Of a stretch of 64,000 nt of DNA, positions 49,455-59,839 are shown piece by piece. The translations under genes were made by a program, and so were the position numbers. Under the pieces are notes generated by a model. That model was given only the letters and a program-made list of their open reading frames with translations, was not told the origin of the DNA and did not search any database. Location: contig NZ_WOTO01000002.1 of the NCBI RefSeq assembly GCF_010993775.1, positions 1-64,000 of the forward strand, in the 5' to 3' direction. How positions within the stretch are numbered: position 1 is the stretch's first letter; each line of letters starts with the position of its first letter. The stretch comes from Fodinicola feengrottensis (lineage in GTDB: Bacteria; Actinomycetota; Actinomycetes; Mycobacteriales; HKI-0501).

Positions 49455-49799
49455 TCACACCACCCTTCGTTTCGCAGCGCCAGTAGTCGGCATTGCGGTG
49501 ACGGTCACGTGGACAGCCGCGACCGCGAAGCCGGTGAGCAGTGGCACCTGTTCGGCGACTTTTTCGCGTACCCGCCGGGCCGTCGCGCGGAGCGGGGCCG
49601 GCCAGCGTACGACGACTTGCAACTCGATGGTGGCCCGATCGTCCGCCATTCGTATTCTCGCGCGCGGTGGACTTGTCGAAACCGCCTCGACCTGGGCGGC
49701 CGCGGTGGCCGCGATCCGCTCCACCACCCGGTTGTCGATGTCCAGCCGGCCACGAGTGTCCACAGTGGACTGAGCAGTGGCCTCAACAATGGCGGTCAT
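49455..49799 (-). CDS. Asp23-like protein without extended N-terminus
   Basis: Intact, 114 residues from ATG 49799. Core RLDIDNRVVERIAATAAAQVEAV and ATIELQVVVRWPAPLRATARRVREKVAEQVPLLTGFAVAAVHVTV is the Asp23/Gls24 pattern of alternating strands and a long helix. Soluble. It starts within the ATGA end of the next upstream gene. Confidence 0.8.
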   Translation of the reverse strand: MTAIVEATAQSTVDTRGRLDIDNRVVERIAATAAAQVEAVSTSPPRARIRMADDRATIELQVVVRWPAPLRATARRVREKVAEQVPLLTGFAVAAVHVTVTAMPTTGAAKRRVV

Positions 49800-49981
49800 C
49801 GCCGCTGCCGGTCTTGGCCGCCAAGATAACTGGCGATATCCAGTTCGCCGGCGAGAACCTTGCCGACACCAAGGCCGACGATCCCGAAGACAACGGCGGC
49901 CAGGAATCCGAAGAATCCGCCGGTGGTCGTCGCAACGGCGATCAGTAGCCCTGCGAACAGGCCTATCGTGCTTCGAGACAT
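49796..49981 (-). CDS. DUF2273-like small membrane protein
   Basis: Intact, 61 residues. Helices TIGLFAGLLIAVATTTGGFFGFLAAVVFGIVGLGVGKVLAG make up almost all of it. DUF2273 is a known companion of Asp23 and AmaP. Coupled to the Asp23-like gene by ATGA. Confidence 0.82.
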   Translation of the reverse strand: MSRSTIGLFAGLLIAVATTTGGFFGFLAAVVFGIVGLGVGKVLAGELDIASYLGGQDRQRR

Positions 49982-50119
49982 GATTTTCTCCCTCTAGAGC
50001 CATAGTCCGGGACCAGTTGGCGGCGCCGGAGCGTGCTGCCCGGCACCGCCAACCGGCTTGCCGGCAGGCAACCCCCCTCGCGATGCCTACCGGCGCTTCA
50101 CCGCCGGGCCACCGCGGTC

Positions 50120-50605
50120 CTATTGCACGCGGGTCTGCTCCGGTTCGGACTCCTCGCCCGGAATGTGGATGTCGTTGACGGCCACGTTGACCTCGGTGAC
50201 CTCCAGGCCGGTCATTCGCTCGACCGACTGGATGACGTTGCGCCGGATAGCTACCGCGAGGTCGGCGATGGAAACGCCGTATTCCACCACGATGTTCAGG
50301 TCCACCGCGGTCTGCCGCTCGCCGACCTCGACCGCGACGCCCTGAGTGATGTTGGTGGCACCGCCGGGAATCCGGTCTCGGAGCGCGCCCAAGGCGCGGC
50401 CAAAAGAACCGCCGAGATCATGGACACCGGAGATTTCGCGGGTCGCGATGCCGGCGATTTTCTGGACGACACCGTCGGCGATCGAGGTACGGCCGTCCGG
50501 TCCAGTCAGGCTTTCGATGGCGGCGGTGCCGTGCGGCTGCGTCCGGACCGCCGGCGCGGCGGTGGTTTTCGGTGCTTCCTTGGCAACTGTGGCGTTGTCG
50601 GCCAT
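50120..50605 (-). CDS. Asp23/Gls24 envelope stress protein
   Basis: Intact, 161 residues. A low-complexity N-terminus leads to TSIADGVVQKIAGIATREISGVHDLGG, then GVAVEVGERQTAVDLNIVVEYGVSIADLAVAIRRNVIQSVERMTGLEVTEVNVAVNDIHI, a clear Asp23 domain. It likely forms a membrane-linked assembly together with the AmaP-like protein. It heads the operon, 139 bp upstream of the DUF2273 gene. Confidence 0.92.
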   Translation of the reverse strand: MADNATVAKEAPKTTAAPAVRTQPHGTAAIESLTGPDGRTSIADGVVQKIAGIATREISGVHDLGGSFGRALGALRDRIPGGATNITQGVAVEVGERQTAVDLNIVVEYGVSIADLAVAIRRNVIQSVERMTGLEVTEVNVAVNDIHIPGEESEPEQTRVQ

Positions 50606-50845
50606 GGTGACGGTCCCTTTCTCGCGGTGCCGCCGGCGTCCTCGCCGTGCGGCTTCACTGGGAAAGAGGCCGCTCGGCGCGATTCGTCACGGGCACCGAC
50701 TTGTGACTGCTGTCACAGCGGATTCCCGTTCGGAGCGTACGGGTGACCTTTGGCATCAGGATCCGGTGACATCGGGCAATTGTTTCCTTCTGTAGAGCCA
50801 AAATAGGCTGCCGGAAATCAAAATCGGCAGAAGGACCCATACATC

Positions 50846-51922
50846 GTGCTCTGGAAACACCTCGCGGCCGCCGGAGTCGTCGCCGCGGCTATTTTGGCCA
50901 CTCCGACGGTGGGCCACCGCGACACCGGCCGGCGCGGCAGTCGCCACCGCTGTGCCGTCCGTCGTCTATGACAGTGACATGGATTTTTGACGACGCGTCG
51001 ACGCTGGCCTTGTTATGTCAGGAAGACAAACAACACCACATCAAGCTCCGCGCCGTCACTGTCGTCAACGACGGATTCGGCACTCGGGGGCGATCACTCA
51101 CCCACGCACGCGCGATTCTCGACCAGTGCGGGCTGTCGAACGTACCCATCGCGGACGGCTCGGACACCGGCGTCAACCCGCCGCCACCGGAGGCGCGCGA
51201 GATGATCGAGCGGGTGTTGACGGGCGCGCTGGCGGACGGCTCGCGCGTCGGTGCCGCCGGCCACGGGTTCGGCGCCACAGCTGATCGCGGCCGCCGCGCT
51301 TTCCTCGTCGACACCGGTGACCGTGCTGGCCACCGGCCCGCTGAGCAACGTGGCGGCGGCACTGCGGATAGCGGGAGTGGCCGCCAAAATCAGCCGTTTG
51401 TACGCGATGGGCGGCGCCTTCACTGTGCCAGGAAACCTCTTCGGTTCCACGGTGGGTGGCTTCGACAACACCCAGGAAGCCAACATGTGGGTGGATCCGG
51501 CCGCGCCGGCCAGCGTTTTTGGTGTAATGCGCCGAGGTTCCGTGCGTCTCGTGCCGCTGGACGCCACCTCCCACGTGCCGATCACGCCTGCGTACGTCGA
51601 CCGGCTTGGCGGTGCGGCGCGGACCGACCAGGCGCGACTGGTCCATTCGATCGTCACCCAGCCGGACGTGGCCTCGCTGATCACCCTGGGCGGACTCTTC
51701 TGGTGGGATCCGCTGACCGCTGTTTCCATGCTGTCGTACGTTGACAAAACAGGTGACGACCCGGTTACTTTCCAGCCGCAAAACATATCGGTGACCCCCC
51801 CAACCGGCGCGTCCGCCGGACGTACCACCGTGTCCCCCGCTGGTGCACCGCAGAATGTCGGCAGCACGGCCGATCAGGCGGAATTCGAGCAGTCTTTCCT
51901 TGACCAGTTGAACGGAAACTGA
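50846..51922 (+). CDS. Secreted inosine/uridine-preferring nucleoside hydrolase
   Basis: Splits ribonucleosides into base and ribose. A signal peptide (WKHLAAAGVVAAAILATPTVG) precedes VVYDSDMDFDDASTLALL, the DxDxxxDD calcium-binding motif of the family. Then come TVLATGPLSNVAAALRIAG, the family core YAMGGAF, NTQEANMWVDP and a His region. Frames change near 50930, 50985 (at a T run), 51090 and 51260; the region 50930-51270 is the least reliable. GTG 50846 is 9 nt after AAGGA. It probably scavenges nucleosides. Confidence 0.8.
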
Positions 51923-51925
51923 TCG

Positions 51926-52759
51926 TCAGGTGACGGGGAACTGGCGGGCCCAGAAGCCGTCCCACATCGAGGTGGGAAGCAGCCGGTACATCACCGGCAT
52001 CAGTCTGGGCGCCACGCCGACCTTGTAGCGGGCCCGCGGCCGGGTGGCGGTCGCGGCCCGTACGACTACTCGCGCGACCTGGTCGGGAGTGGACATTCCG
52101 CGGGCGTTGTCGTTGGTCCATCCGGCCATCCGGGCACGGTGGTTCTGCCGGAACTTCTCGTACGGGCCGCTGCCGGCCGGCCAGGTTTCGTGCTCGGTGG
52201 CGGCGAATCCGGTGGTGATCACGCCACCGGGTTCCAGAACCACCACCCGGACCCCGAAATCACGCACCTCGTAGCGGAGCGCGTCCGACAGCGCCTCGAC
52301 CGACCACTTACTCATCGCGTACGTGCCAGTGGCCGGCACTCCCATCAGACCGGCCGCGGACCCGATGTTGACGATCGTGCCACCTCCTTTTGTTCGCATG
52401 TTCGGCAAAGCCAGCTGACACATCCGGATCAACCCGTAAACGTTGGTCTCGAACTGCCGGCGGACCAGGTCCAACGGCACTTCCTCGATCGGGCCGGCCT
52501 GCGCATAGCCAGCGTTGTTGACCAGCGTGCCGATGGCGCCGTGTTCCGCTTCGACCGCCTTGACGGCACGTACGCGCGACTCCTCGTCGGTCACATCGAG
52601 CTGGACCAGTCGGCAACCGGCAGCCGCCAGGTCCTGGATCGTGTCCAGCCGACGGGCTGACGCCCAGGTCGGAATTCCGGCCTTGACCAGCGCAATCGCG
52701 GTGGCACGGCCGATGCCGCTGGAGCATCCGGTGACCAGGGCGGCGGGTGAACGACTCAT
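51926..52759 (-). CDS. SDR-family oxidoreductase
   Basis: Intact, 277 residues. TGCSSGIGRATAIAL (TGxxxGxG), LVNNAGYAQAG (NNAG), catalytic Ser in NIGSAAGLMGVPATGTYAMSK with the YxxxK pair, and PGGVITTGF. Specificity for NADP is suggested by ASARR after strand 2. The C-terminus has AATATRPRARYKVGVAPRLMPVMYRLLP, common in actinobacterial SDRs. It is divergent from a TetR gene across two palindromic sites, its likely repressor. Confidence 0.92.
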   Translation of the reverse strand: MSRSPAALVTGCSSGIGRATAIALVKAGIPTWASARRLDTIQDLAAAGCRLVQLDVTDEESRVRAVKAVEAEHGAIGTLVNNAGYAQAGPIEEVPLDLVRRQFETNVYGLIRMCQLALPNMRTKGGGTIVNIGSAAGLMGVPATGTYAMSKWSVEALSDALRYEVRDFGVRVVVLEPGGVITTGFAATEHETWPAGSGPYEKFRQNHRARMAGWTNDNARGMSTPDQVARVVVRAATATRPRARYKVGVAPRLMPVMYRLLPTSMWDGFWARQFPVT

Positions 52760-52774
52760 CTGACGGCCTCCATC

Positions 52775-52792
52775 TTACTAAATGTTCAGTAA
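52775..52792. promoter_or_regulatory. TetR operator candidate 1
   Basis: TTACTAAATGTTCAGTAA is an imperfect palindrome (7 of 9 positions) lying 15 bp upstream of the SDR start. It is close to a TTACTGAAC-type half-site repeat. Confidence 0.55.
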
Positions 52793-52809
52793 GTTGGACG
52801 CTAGCTTAC

Positions 52810-52827
52810 TTACTGATTATTTAGCAA
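52810..52827. promoter_or_regulatory. TetR operator candidate 2
   Basis: TTACTGATTATTTAGCAA has the same half-site layout as the site at 52775, and lies 13 bp before the TetR start. Two related sites in one 81-bp divergent gap suggest autoregulation plus SDR control. Confidence 0.5.
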
Positions 52828-52840
52828 GTAGGCTGCAGGC

Positions 52841-53405
52841 ATGAGCAAACGGTCCGGCGATACGAGCGAGCGCATCCTGTCCATCGCGCGGGAGCTGTTC
52901 GGCAGTCGCGGCTACACCGGCACGTCGATCGCGGACATCGCCACCGAGCTGGGCACACACCCCGGCCGCGCTGTACTACCATTTCCGTTCCAAGGCAGAC
53001 ATCTTGAACGCGCTGGTCGCCGAACCCCTGGCAGCGTACGTAAGACTCGCTGACCGAACCGTCGCCGGCAAGACTGCGCCGGCGGAGTTACTGCAGGCAT
53101 TCCTGGACTTCACTGTGGAAACCAGGACCTTACTGCCGATCGTCGGCAGTGATCCGTCCGTACGAGCGATCATCGATCCGCAGCTGCCGCGCCGGCCGGA
53201 CGAGATCTTCGCCGCGCTGCTGGCGGGCCTCGCCGGCCCGCGACCCAGTCGAGCCGGGAAAATTCGGGCACAGGCGGCTTTCGCGGTGGTGAAGGAGGCC
53301 ACCGTCGGCGCGATGGGGTCCGCCCATGACTCGCTGCGACCGGCCGATCGCGCCGAGATCCTCGCCGCCGCCCTCCGGGCTTTGAACCCGCCAAGTGACG
53401 GTTAA
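52841..53405 (+). CDS. TetR-family transcriptional regulator
   Basis: N-terminal helix-turn-helix SERILSIARELFGSRGYTGTSIADIATELG, followed after a frame change near 52965 by AALYYHFRSKADILNALV, the standard recognition helix ending. The C-terminal ligand domain is helical (ELLQAFLDFTVETRTLLPIVG). About 188 residues. It is probably a repressor of the SDR gene and of itself. Confidence 0.88.
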
Positions 53406-53414
53406 GATCCGATC

Positions 53415-54147
53415 ATGACCGATCAGGCGACCTCGCTTCAGCTGGCTGTCCACAATGCGGCGACTTTCTGGTGCGCATTGGGCGAAACCCGCGGGAATCA
53501 GATCGTACGCCGGCCCGGATTCCTTTGCGTGCACGGCAGCGAGCGTGGCGGGATGCGCATGATGGTGCTCTCGGCCGAACCGTCCAGTGATGACCTCGCC
53601 GAGCTGACCGCGCTGATAAAGGGCCGCGCGGACGGGAAAGTCACAGTCGAGGACGCTTTCGGCGTGGTCGACCTGTCCGCGTTGGGGCTGACCTCGCGAC
53701 AGCTGCCGGTGATGATCCGGCAGCCCGGCGCGGCTCTTCCGCCGTCGTCTTTGGAGGTTACTCGGGTCGAGCTCCCGGAGCAGTTGGAGCAGGCCGAGCG
53801 CACCGTGGTGCACGGCTTCGCATTGGAGAACTTCCAGCCGTACCAGCTGGGTCAGGTGTTCCCGGCAAGCCTGCTGGCCCGCGACGGGATCGACCTTTTC
53901 CTGATATCGCGGGACGGAACGCTGGCGGGAGCATGCATGACGGTGGCTGACGGCAGCGTTGGTGGTGTTTATTGGGTGACCACCTTGCCCGCATCATCGT
54001 TCGCGCGGGGTTGGCCGGGAGCTCATGTACGCGGTTTTGGCTTATCTGAAGGACCAGCCCGTGACACTCAGCGCGTCACGGGCCGGCAAACCGCTGTACG
54101 ATTCCCTCGGGTTCACCGAAATCGCCTCATCCACCTGGTGGGCATAG
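53415..54147 (+). CDS. GNAT-family acetyltransferase
   Basis: About 244 residues. The N-terminal half (SLQLAVHNAATFWCALGETRG and SDDLAELTALIKGRADG) resembles sequences in two-domain GNAT proteins. The C-terminal part has LFLISRDGTLAGACMTVADG and, after a frame change near 54005, RGVGRELMYAVLAYLKDQPV and SRAGKPLYDSLGFTEIAS, the acetyl-CoA site and the family ending. The substrate is unknown. It overlaps the convergent peptidase by 21 bp. Confidence 0.78.
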
Positions 54148-56218
54148 AGCGCGAGCCAGGAATTCGGCCTGCAGAGCGAAAAGATTCGCCACGACGTTGG
54201 TGTCGGTGGGCATGTGCGAGGCGGCCGGCAACGGCAGCACAGTGTGCGGTCGGCCGGCGGCCACCAGCGCCGCGGACAGTCGCAGGGTGTGCGCCGGCAG
54301 CACATTGTCGTCGGCGAGCCCGTGGATCAGCATCAGCGGCCGCGACAGGTTGGGCGCGTCGGCGATCAGCGAACCACGGTCGTAAACGTCAGCGTGTTCG
54401 GCTGGATGCCCGAGAAAGCGTTCCTGATAGTGCGTGTCGTAAAGGTAAACATCGGTGACGGGCGCGCCGGCCACCGCCACGTGGAAGACATCCGGGCGTC
54501 GCAGCACCGCGAGAGCGGACAGATAGCCGCCGTACGACCAGCCGCGGATGCCGACCCGGCGCAGATCCAGGTCGGGAAACGCCTCGGCGGCCGCGTGCAG
54601 GGCGACGATTTGGTCGGCCAGCGCCGCGTCTCCCTTGTCGAGGTGAATGCTGTGATCCCAGGCAGGGTCGCGGCCAGGCGTGCCGCGACCGTCCGCGATG
54701 ACCACCGCATAGCCCTGGTTCGCCCACCACTGCGAACTCACATAGCCGTCCAGGGCCGCCAGCACTCGGCGTCCGGCCGGCCCGCCGTACGGGTCCATCA
54801 GCACCGGCAGTTTTCCCGCTGCCTGGCACGTGACCGGCAGGGAAGAGCACCGCGGTGCGGAATTCCTGTTTGCCGGCCCGAAGGAAATGCGGCTGAGCTG
54901 TCAGCGCCGGCAATTCAGCCAACGAGGCGATCGCGGCGACCGGTCTTCCGTCACGCTGAACGGAAATCTCGACGCCATGGCGTTCGCCCGTACGGCTGGC
55001 GATGACCGTCGTACCGCCGCCGAACGCTCCACTGTGGACACCGGGAGTGTCGGTGAGCGCGACGACGCCGGAGGAAGCCGCATATTTCCACAGGTGGTCC
55101 TCGGTCTGTTCGTATGACGCGGTGAACAGCACGTTTTCACCGTCGACACCGAGAACTTCCCGCACCTGCAGCCCGACCGGGCTGACCGGCCGGCCGTTGA
55201 CGACCAGCCTTCGGGTGTTCTCGCTGTCCCGCGGCGGTGATGATGTCGCCGGCGTCGGTACGGGCCGGTACCCCGGCGACTATCGTTGTCCACTGTGGAT
55301 CGTGGTCGTCCTGGACGACAGTGGACATGCCGGTGTCTGGGTTCACGGACAGCAGCCGCAGGGTCGTCTGCGGGCGTTTTTTGCACGGCCAGCAGCAATC
55401 CGTGGGCTGACCAGTGGACGTCGACGACATATTCGTACGCGTCACGGTCCCATTCGACCGCGACCGAGGTGCCGTCGAGGTCGCGTACGGACAGCGTCAC
55501 CTCGGCATTCGCGGTGCCGGCCAGCGGATAGCGCAGCATCGTGGGCGCAATGGCGGGATGGGTTGGGTCGCTGAGATAAAGCCGCTCCACCGGGCTGGTG
55601 TCGACGCGAGCGACCAGCAGCCGGCGGCCGTCCGGCGCCCACCAGTAGCCGCGGAACCGGTGCATGGACTCGGAGGCGACGTGCTCGGGCAGTCCGTACG
55701 TGAGGTCGGCCGCCTCGGACCGCGCCAGCACCCGGTCGGTGCCGTCCGCGAGGTCGATGACGTGCAATGACCCGGCCGAAACGTAAGCGACAGCAGTGAA
55801 GGCCGGGTTGGGGCGCGGGTCGGCAATCGGGCCGGCGGTTGGCCATTCTCGTACCGCGGCGGTGCCGACCTCGACTGTCCACAGTCGACCGGCCAGCGCG
55901 AAAACCGCGTGCTCGACGTCGGAATCAGTCGCGTACGCGGTGATGCCGGTCGACCGTTCCCGAGCGCGCTCCCGTCGTACCCGCTCCTCGGGGTGTGAGG
56001 TCATCCGCGCGGTCGCCCAGCAGCGTGGACGGGTCGGCGAGCAGGGTTTCGGTGCCGGTGGGGACATCGAGCCGCCACAGGCAGCTGGCCGGATCGGTGC
56101 CCGACTTGGTGCGTACGAACAGGACTTGTTGTCCGTCCGGGCTCACGGTGAACTTTCGGGGCACCCCAAGGGACAACTGTCGGGTGCGGCCCCACTGGGC
56201 CAGGAACTCCTCAGTCAT
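54127..56218 (-). CDS. S9 family prolyl oligopeptidase/DPP-IV-like peptidase
   Basis: About 697 residues: an N-terminal beta-propeller (QLSLGVPRKFTVSPDGQQVLFV, WWAPDGRRLLVARVD) and a C-terminal alpha/beta-hydrolase. Catalytic Ser in RGWSYGGYLSALA, Asp in LIHGLADDNVLP and His in AASHMPTDTN are all present. YGGPAGRR and DGRGTPGRDPAWDHS are typical of the dipeptidyl peptidase IV branch. No signal peptide, so it acts inside the cell. Frame changes near 56000, 55385, 55230 and 54830. It starts inside the end of the DUF885 gene (ATGA) and is translated with it. Confidence 0.86.
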
Positions 56219-57876
56219 CTGTCATCGCCTTTCCGCGACAGCGCGGTCGCAAGGCGGTCGGCCGCCTCAATATGGTCGGATTCCGCCAGCAATTCCCAGC
56301 GTTGTAAGGCGAGCGGCACGTTGCCTTCCAGCCACAGCCGATCGTGGAATCGGCCGAGGTCGAAAGCCGTGCCCAAGTGCAGCTGCGCGGCCGCCAGGAG
56401 GTCGAGAATCTGCTGTTTTCCAGCCTGGTAACTCAACCGCTGCCCCCCCGGCGTGGCGGCGAGCCCGGCGGCGTCGTGCTCGGCCATCCGCGATCGACCG
56501 GACCGTACGAACCAGCCGATCAGAGGCTTGCGCGAGGGTGATTTCTCCGAGTGCGAGCAACACGTCCAACTCGGCGCGAAGGGCCCGTAGGCGCAGGAAG
56601 TTGGCGATCCGAGTCGCGCTGTGCGGCCGGTCGTCGAAAAGGCCACCGAGCAGCGTCATTTCCTCGTGGTAAAAGGCGATGCCCTCGGTGGGCAGCGAGT
56701 CGTAATGGTGTCGCCGGATGGGATTGGGGTGGCGCCAGGAAAGTGCCTGCTGCTGGGCGTGGACGCCTTCGTGGATCAGGCCGCCGCACAGCGGGTCGTA
56801 CGCCTTGGCACGCTCGAAGTACGGCAGTGTGTCGCTTGGCGGCGCCACGTAACGGAGAGCGTTCTGGTCGACGCGTGCCGCGCTGGTCAGGTCGTCCGCC
56901 AGCCCGTACCAAGCCAGTGGCGCGAGATAGTCCGGCATAGGGGCGAAAAGATAGCGCCGGAGGGTGTCCGGTTGGCTGAGCAGGTCGGTGTCGGCGTAGA
57001 ACCGCCGAAGGCGCCGCTCGTCGTCATCCTCCCTGCGGACCTGCGCGTCCGTACTGGACGCGATGAGCTGCGGGGGAGCGTTTCGGTGCCGCTGAGACAG
57101 AATCGCCTCCGCGGCCGCCGCGCGTTGCCATTCGTGCCTTGCCAGCAGCACGATTTCGTCCGCCGGATGCGGATAAAGCGCGACCTTGTGCAGGAAGAAG
57201 CCGAAGGCGGCCGGGCCTACCGCGACTTCGCCGCGAAAGCTCGGCAGCGTCGCGGCCAGCCACTGCCGGTAGCCGGTCGGCGCGCGGCGACCGCGGCCTC
57301 GGCGTGGATGGCGACCGTTTTCCTTTGTTCTGCGGATAAATGCGGGGCCAGTGCGGCCATCGAGGCGGCCAAGCTGGTAGGCATCTGGTCGAGCTCTCGC
57401 AGCGCGAGGGTGGCGAACGGCCCGACGGCGTCCGGGCCCAGGTTCGTACGCGCCTGGGCCAAAATCTCCGGCAGATGTGCCAGCAGAGCCGCGATCCCAG
57501 CGGCTCGCTGGTCGTTGAACGGCCCTGGCGGGAGCATCGCCTCGAAGATCGGCACCACCGCCTGCTCGACATAGAAGCCCGGATGGCGCCGCCAGCCGCG
57601 CTGCAGGTCCAGCTCCCAGTACACCCGGTCAATCGCCGACTGGATCAGCCGGCCGTCCACCCGTACGGCCACCGGCTCGGCATCCAGTGCCAGCGCGGCG
57701 AGCCGTACGCGAAAGCCCGCGGCGGCCTGCCGGCGGGCGTCCACCGCGCTCGCCGACCAGTCGGGTAACCAGCCCGTCGGGCGGTCCATCCTGGTCAGGT
57801 CGTCGGTGCTGGCCGGCGCGGTGGCGGCCCGCCAGTCCCAGAAGTCCGCGGCAAGGCGCCGCAGCTCGGTGGTCAT
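56215..57876 (-). CDS. DUF885-family metallopeptidase-like protein
   Basis: About 553 residues. ATG 57876 has GAGAGG upstream. N-terminal helices (WDLQRGWRRHPGFYVEQAVVPIFEA-type region), then the motif GGLIHEGVHAQQQALSW, whose HEGxxA resembles the zinc-binding HEGxPGHH site of DUF885, and EGIAFYHEEMTLLGGLFDD. The end GQRLSYQAGKQQILDLL and FDLGRFHDRLWLEGNVPLALQRW is the family signature. The second His pair is replaced by AQQ, so metal binding may differ. Frame changes near 57215 and 56500. Confidence 0.76.
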
Positions 57877-57901
57877 CGGCACCTCTCTCATGGCGTACAA
57901 T

Positions 57902-57920
57902 TGGGTCACCCAGTGACCCA
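57902..57920. promoter_or_regulatory. Perfect 8+3+8 palindrome, likely FadR-family operator
   Basis: TGGGTCAC-CCA-GTGACCCA lies in the 64-bp gap between the divergent peptidase operon and the FadR-oxidase operon, 20 bp before the FadR start. Position and symmetry suit a GntR/FCD dimer controlling both directions. Confidence 0.7.
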
Positions 57921-57940
57921 CTATACCTCGGGAGCCAGTG

Positions 57941-58623
57941 GTGTCAGAGGACGTTTTCGAGCCGGTGACCGGGTCGCGGCTGTACGAGCTGGTGGTGGAG
58001 CAGATTCTGCGGTTGATCGCGACCGGGGAGATCCCGCCGGGCGCTCGGCTGCCGGTTGAGCGCGACCTGGCGGAGCGTTTCGGAGTCAGCCGGAACGTGC
58101 TGCGGGAGGCGATCCGGGTGTTGGAGGTGCGCGGCATCGTGCGCTCGCGGCCGGGCGGCGGCAGGTACGTGCGAGACGCCAACATCTCGGCACGGCTGTC
58201 ACCGGTCGGGGTGATTCTCCGGCTGGAACGGGCCGCGATCCTGGATGTGCTGGAATCAAGGGAAATGCTGGAGGTCCAGGTGGCCCGGCTGGCGGCCCGA
58301 AAGGTGGCGGAGGGTGCCGATGGTCAGCCGCTGCTGGAGGCCGCGCGGGTCTCCAGCGGCAGCTGGGAGGACAACGCCCGCTTTCATACCGCGATCGCCG
58401 CCGCCACCGGCAACTTCATGGTGGAGCGGCTGGTCCGTCTGCAACTGGATCTGCTTCGGGACGTACGCCAGCGCGACCACTACTCGACTCGGAGGCCCGC
58501 GCCGGGCTGGCAGAGCACCGCGCCATCGCGACCGCGATCAGTGGCGGCGATCAGGACGCCGCCGAGGCCGCTCTCCGGGCGCATTTCGCGCACACCCGTG
58601 CCAATGTCGAGCAGGGGGCCTGA
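57941..58623 (+). CDS. GntR-family regulator, FadR/FCD subfamily
   Basis: About 227 residues. GTG 57941 lies 6 nt after GGAG. Winged helix LYELVVEQILRLIATGEIPPGARLPVERDLAERFGVSRNVLREAIRVLEVRGIVRSRPGGGRYV, then the FCD domain with metal or ligand residues in ARFHTAIAAATGN. One frame change near 58485, after which it ends AEAALRAHFAHTRANVEQ. It is joined by TGATG to the oxidase gene. Confidence 0.88.
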
Positions 58624-59767
58624 TGTCGGATGTGGTCGTTGTGGGTGGCGGGGTTATTGGCTGCGCGACCGCGGTCTTTCTGCTTCGGGGCGATCCTGGG
58701 CTGGAAGTGACGGTGGTGGAACCGGATCCCACCTATGCGGTCGCCGCCAGCCCGCGTGCCTCCGGCGGCATCAGGCAGCTCTTCAGTTGCCAGGAGAACA
58801 TTCAGCTTTCCCGATATACGTTGGACTTCATCGACTCGTGGCCGGATTTCGCCGACACCGACCTCGGGTGGCGACCGAACGGCTACCTTTTCGTTGCCAG
58901 CAGCGACCAAGCCGGCGCCTTGCGAGAGAATCTGCTGGTGCAGCAGGAAGCAGGCGTACCGGCGTTCTGGCTGGCTGCGGCTGAGGTTGCCGACCGGTAT
59001 CCGTTGCTGGCGACCGAGGATCTGGGCGGCGCGGTGCTGTCGCCGGACGACGGCTGGCTCGACCCGTACGCCTTCCTGATGGGATTCCGGCGGGCGGCCC
59101 AGCGGCTCGGGGCTCGATTCGTCCGCGATCGGGTGGTGAATTTTATCGTACGGGACAGGAAAATCACCGCCGTGGACTTGGCGTCGGGCGATGTCCTGCC
59201 GGCCGGCCATGTGGTCAACGCGGCCGGCTGCTGGTCAGCCGAGCTGGCGGCCAGGGTCGGCCTACCGATTCCCGTCGAACCGATGCGTCGCTACGAGCAT
59301 TTCGTCCGCGCGGACGGCGACTTTTCCTTGCTCCCGTTCATCAAAGACCCGGCCGGCCTGGCCGTACGTCCGGCCGGCGACGGACTGTCGGTCGGGCTGG
59401 TCGACTTCACCCACCCGGGCGGCTTCGATGACAGCATCGACTCGAGCTATTTCGACACCGCTGTTTGGCCGGCTTTGGCGCACCGGCTGCCGCGCTGGAT
59501 CGCGCCCGGTTGCACTCGACAACGGTCGGCCACTACGACCAGAACCGCCTCGACGGGAACGCGATCATCGGGACCTGGCCGGCTGTGCTGCGGAATTTCT
59601 CCTTGGCCAGCGGGTTTTCCGGCCACGGCATGATGCACGCGCCGGGTGTCGGGCGGGCCCTGGCCGAGCTGATCCTGCATGGTGAATTCCGCACGATCGA
59701 CCTCAGCCGTTTCGGCTACCGGCGAATAGCCGACGGACGGCCGTACCCGGAACGCGGCATCCGCTGA
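58623..59767 (+). CDS. FAD-dependent D-amino-acid oxidase-like enzyme (DAO/sarcosine oxidase fold)
   Basis: About 381 residues. MSDVVVVGGGVIGCATAVFLL is the FAD-binding GxGxxG, followed by SPRASGGIRQLFS. VVNAAGCWSAELAARVGLPIPVEPMRRYE and the end NFSLASGFSGHGMMHAPGVGRALAELIL are typical of DAO-family oxidases. The substrate could be a D-amino acid, sarcosine or another N-substituted amino acid. One frame change near 59505. Co-transcribed with a FadR regulator and facing two peptidases, it fits peptide or amino acid scavenging. Confidence 0.85.
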
Positions 59768-59839
59768 CGTCTATGGACCAGTCCATCGAGGCGAGAATGG
59801 CCCTTAACTCCAGGGCCAAGCGGCTCGTACGTTGGCACC

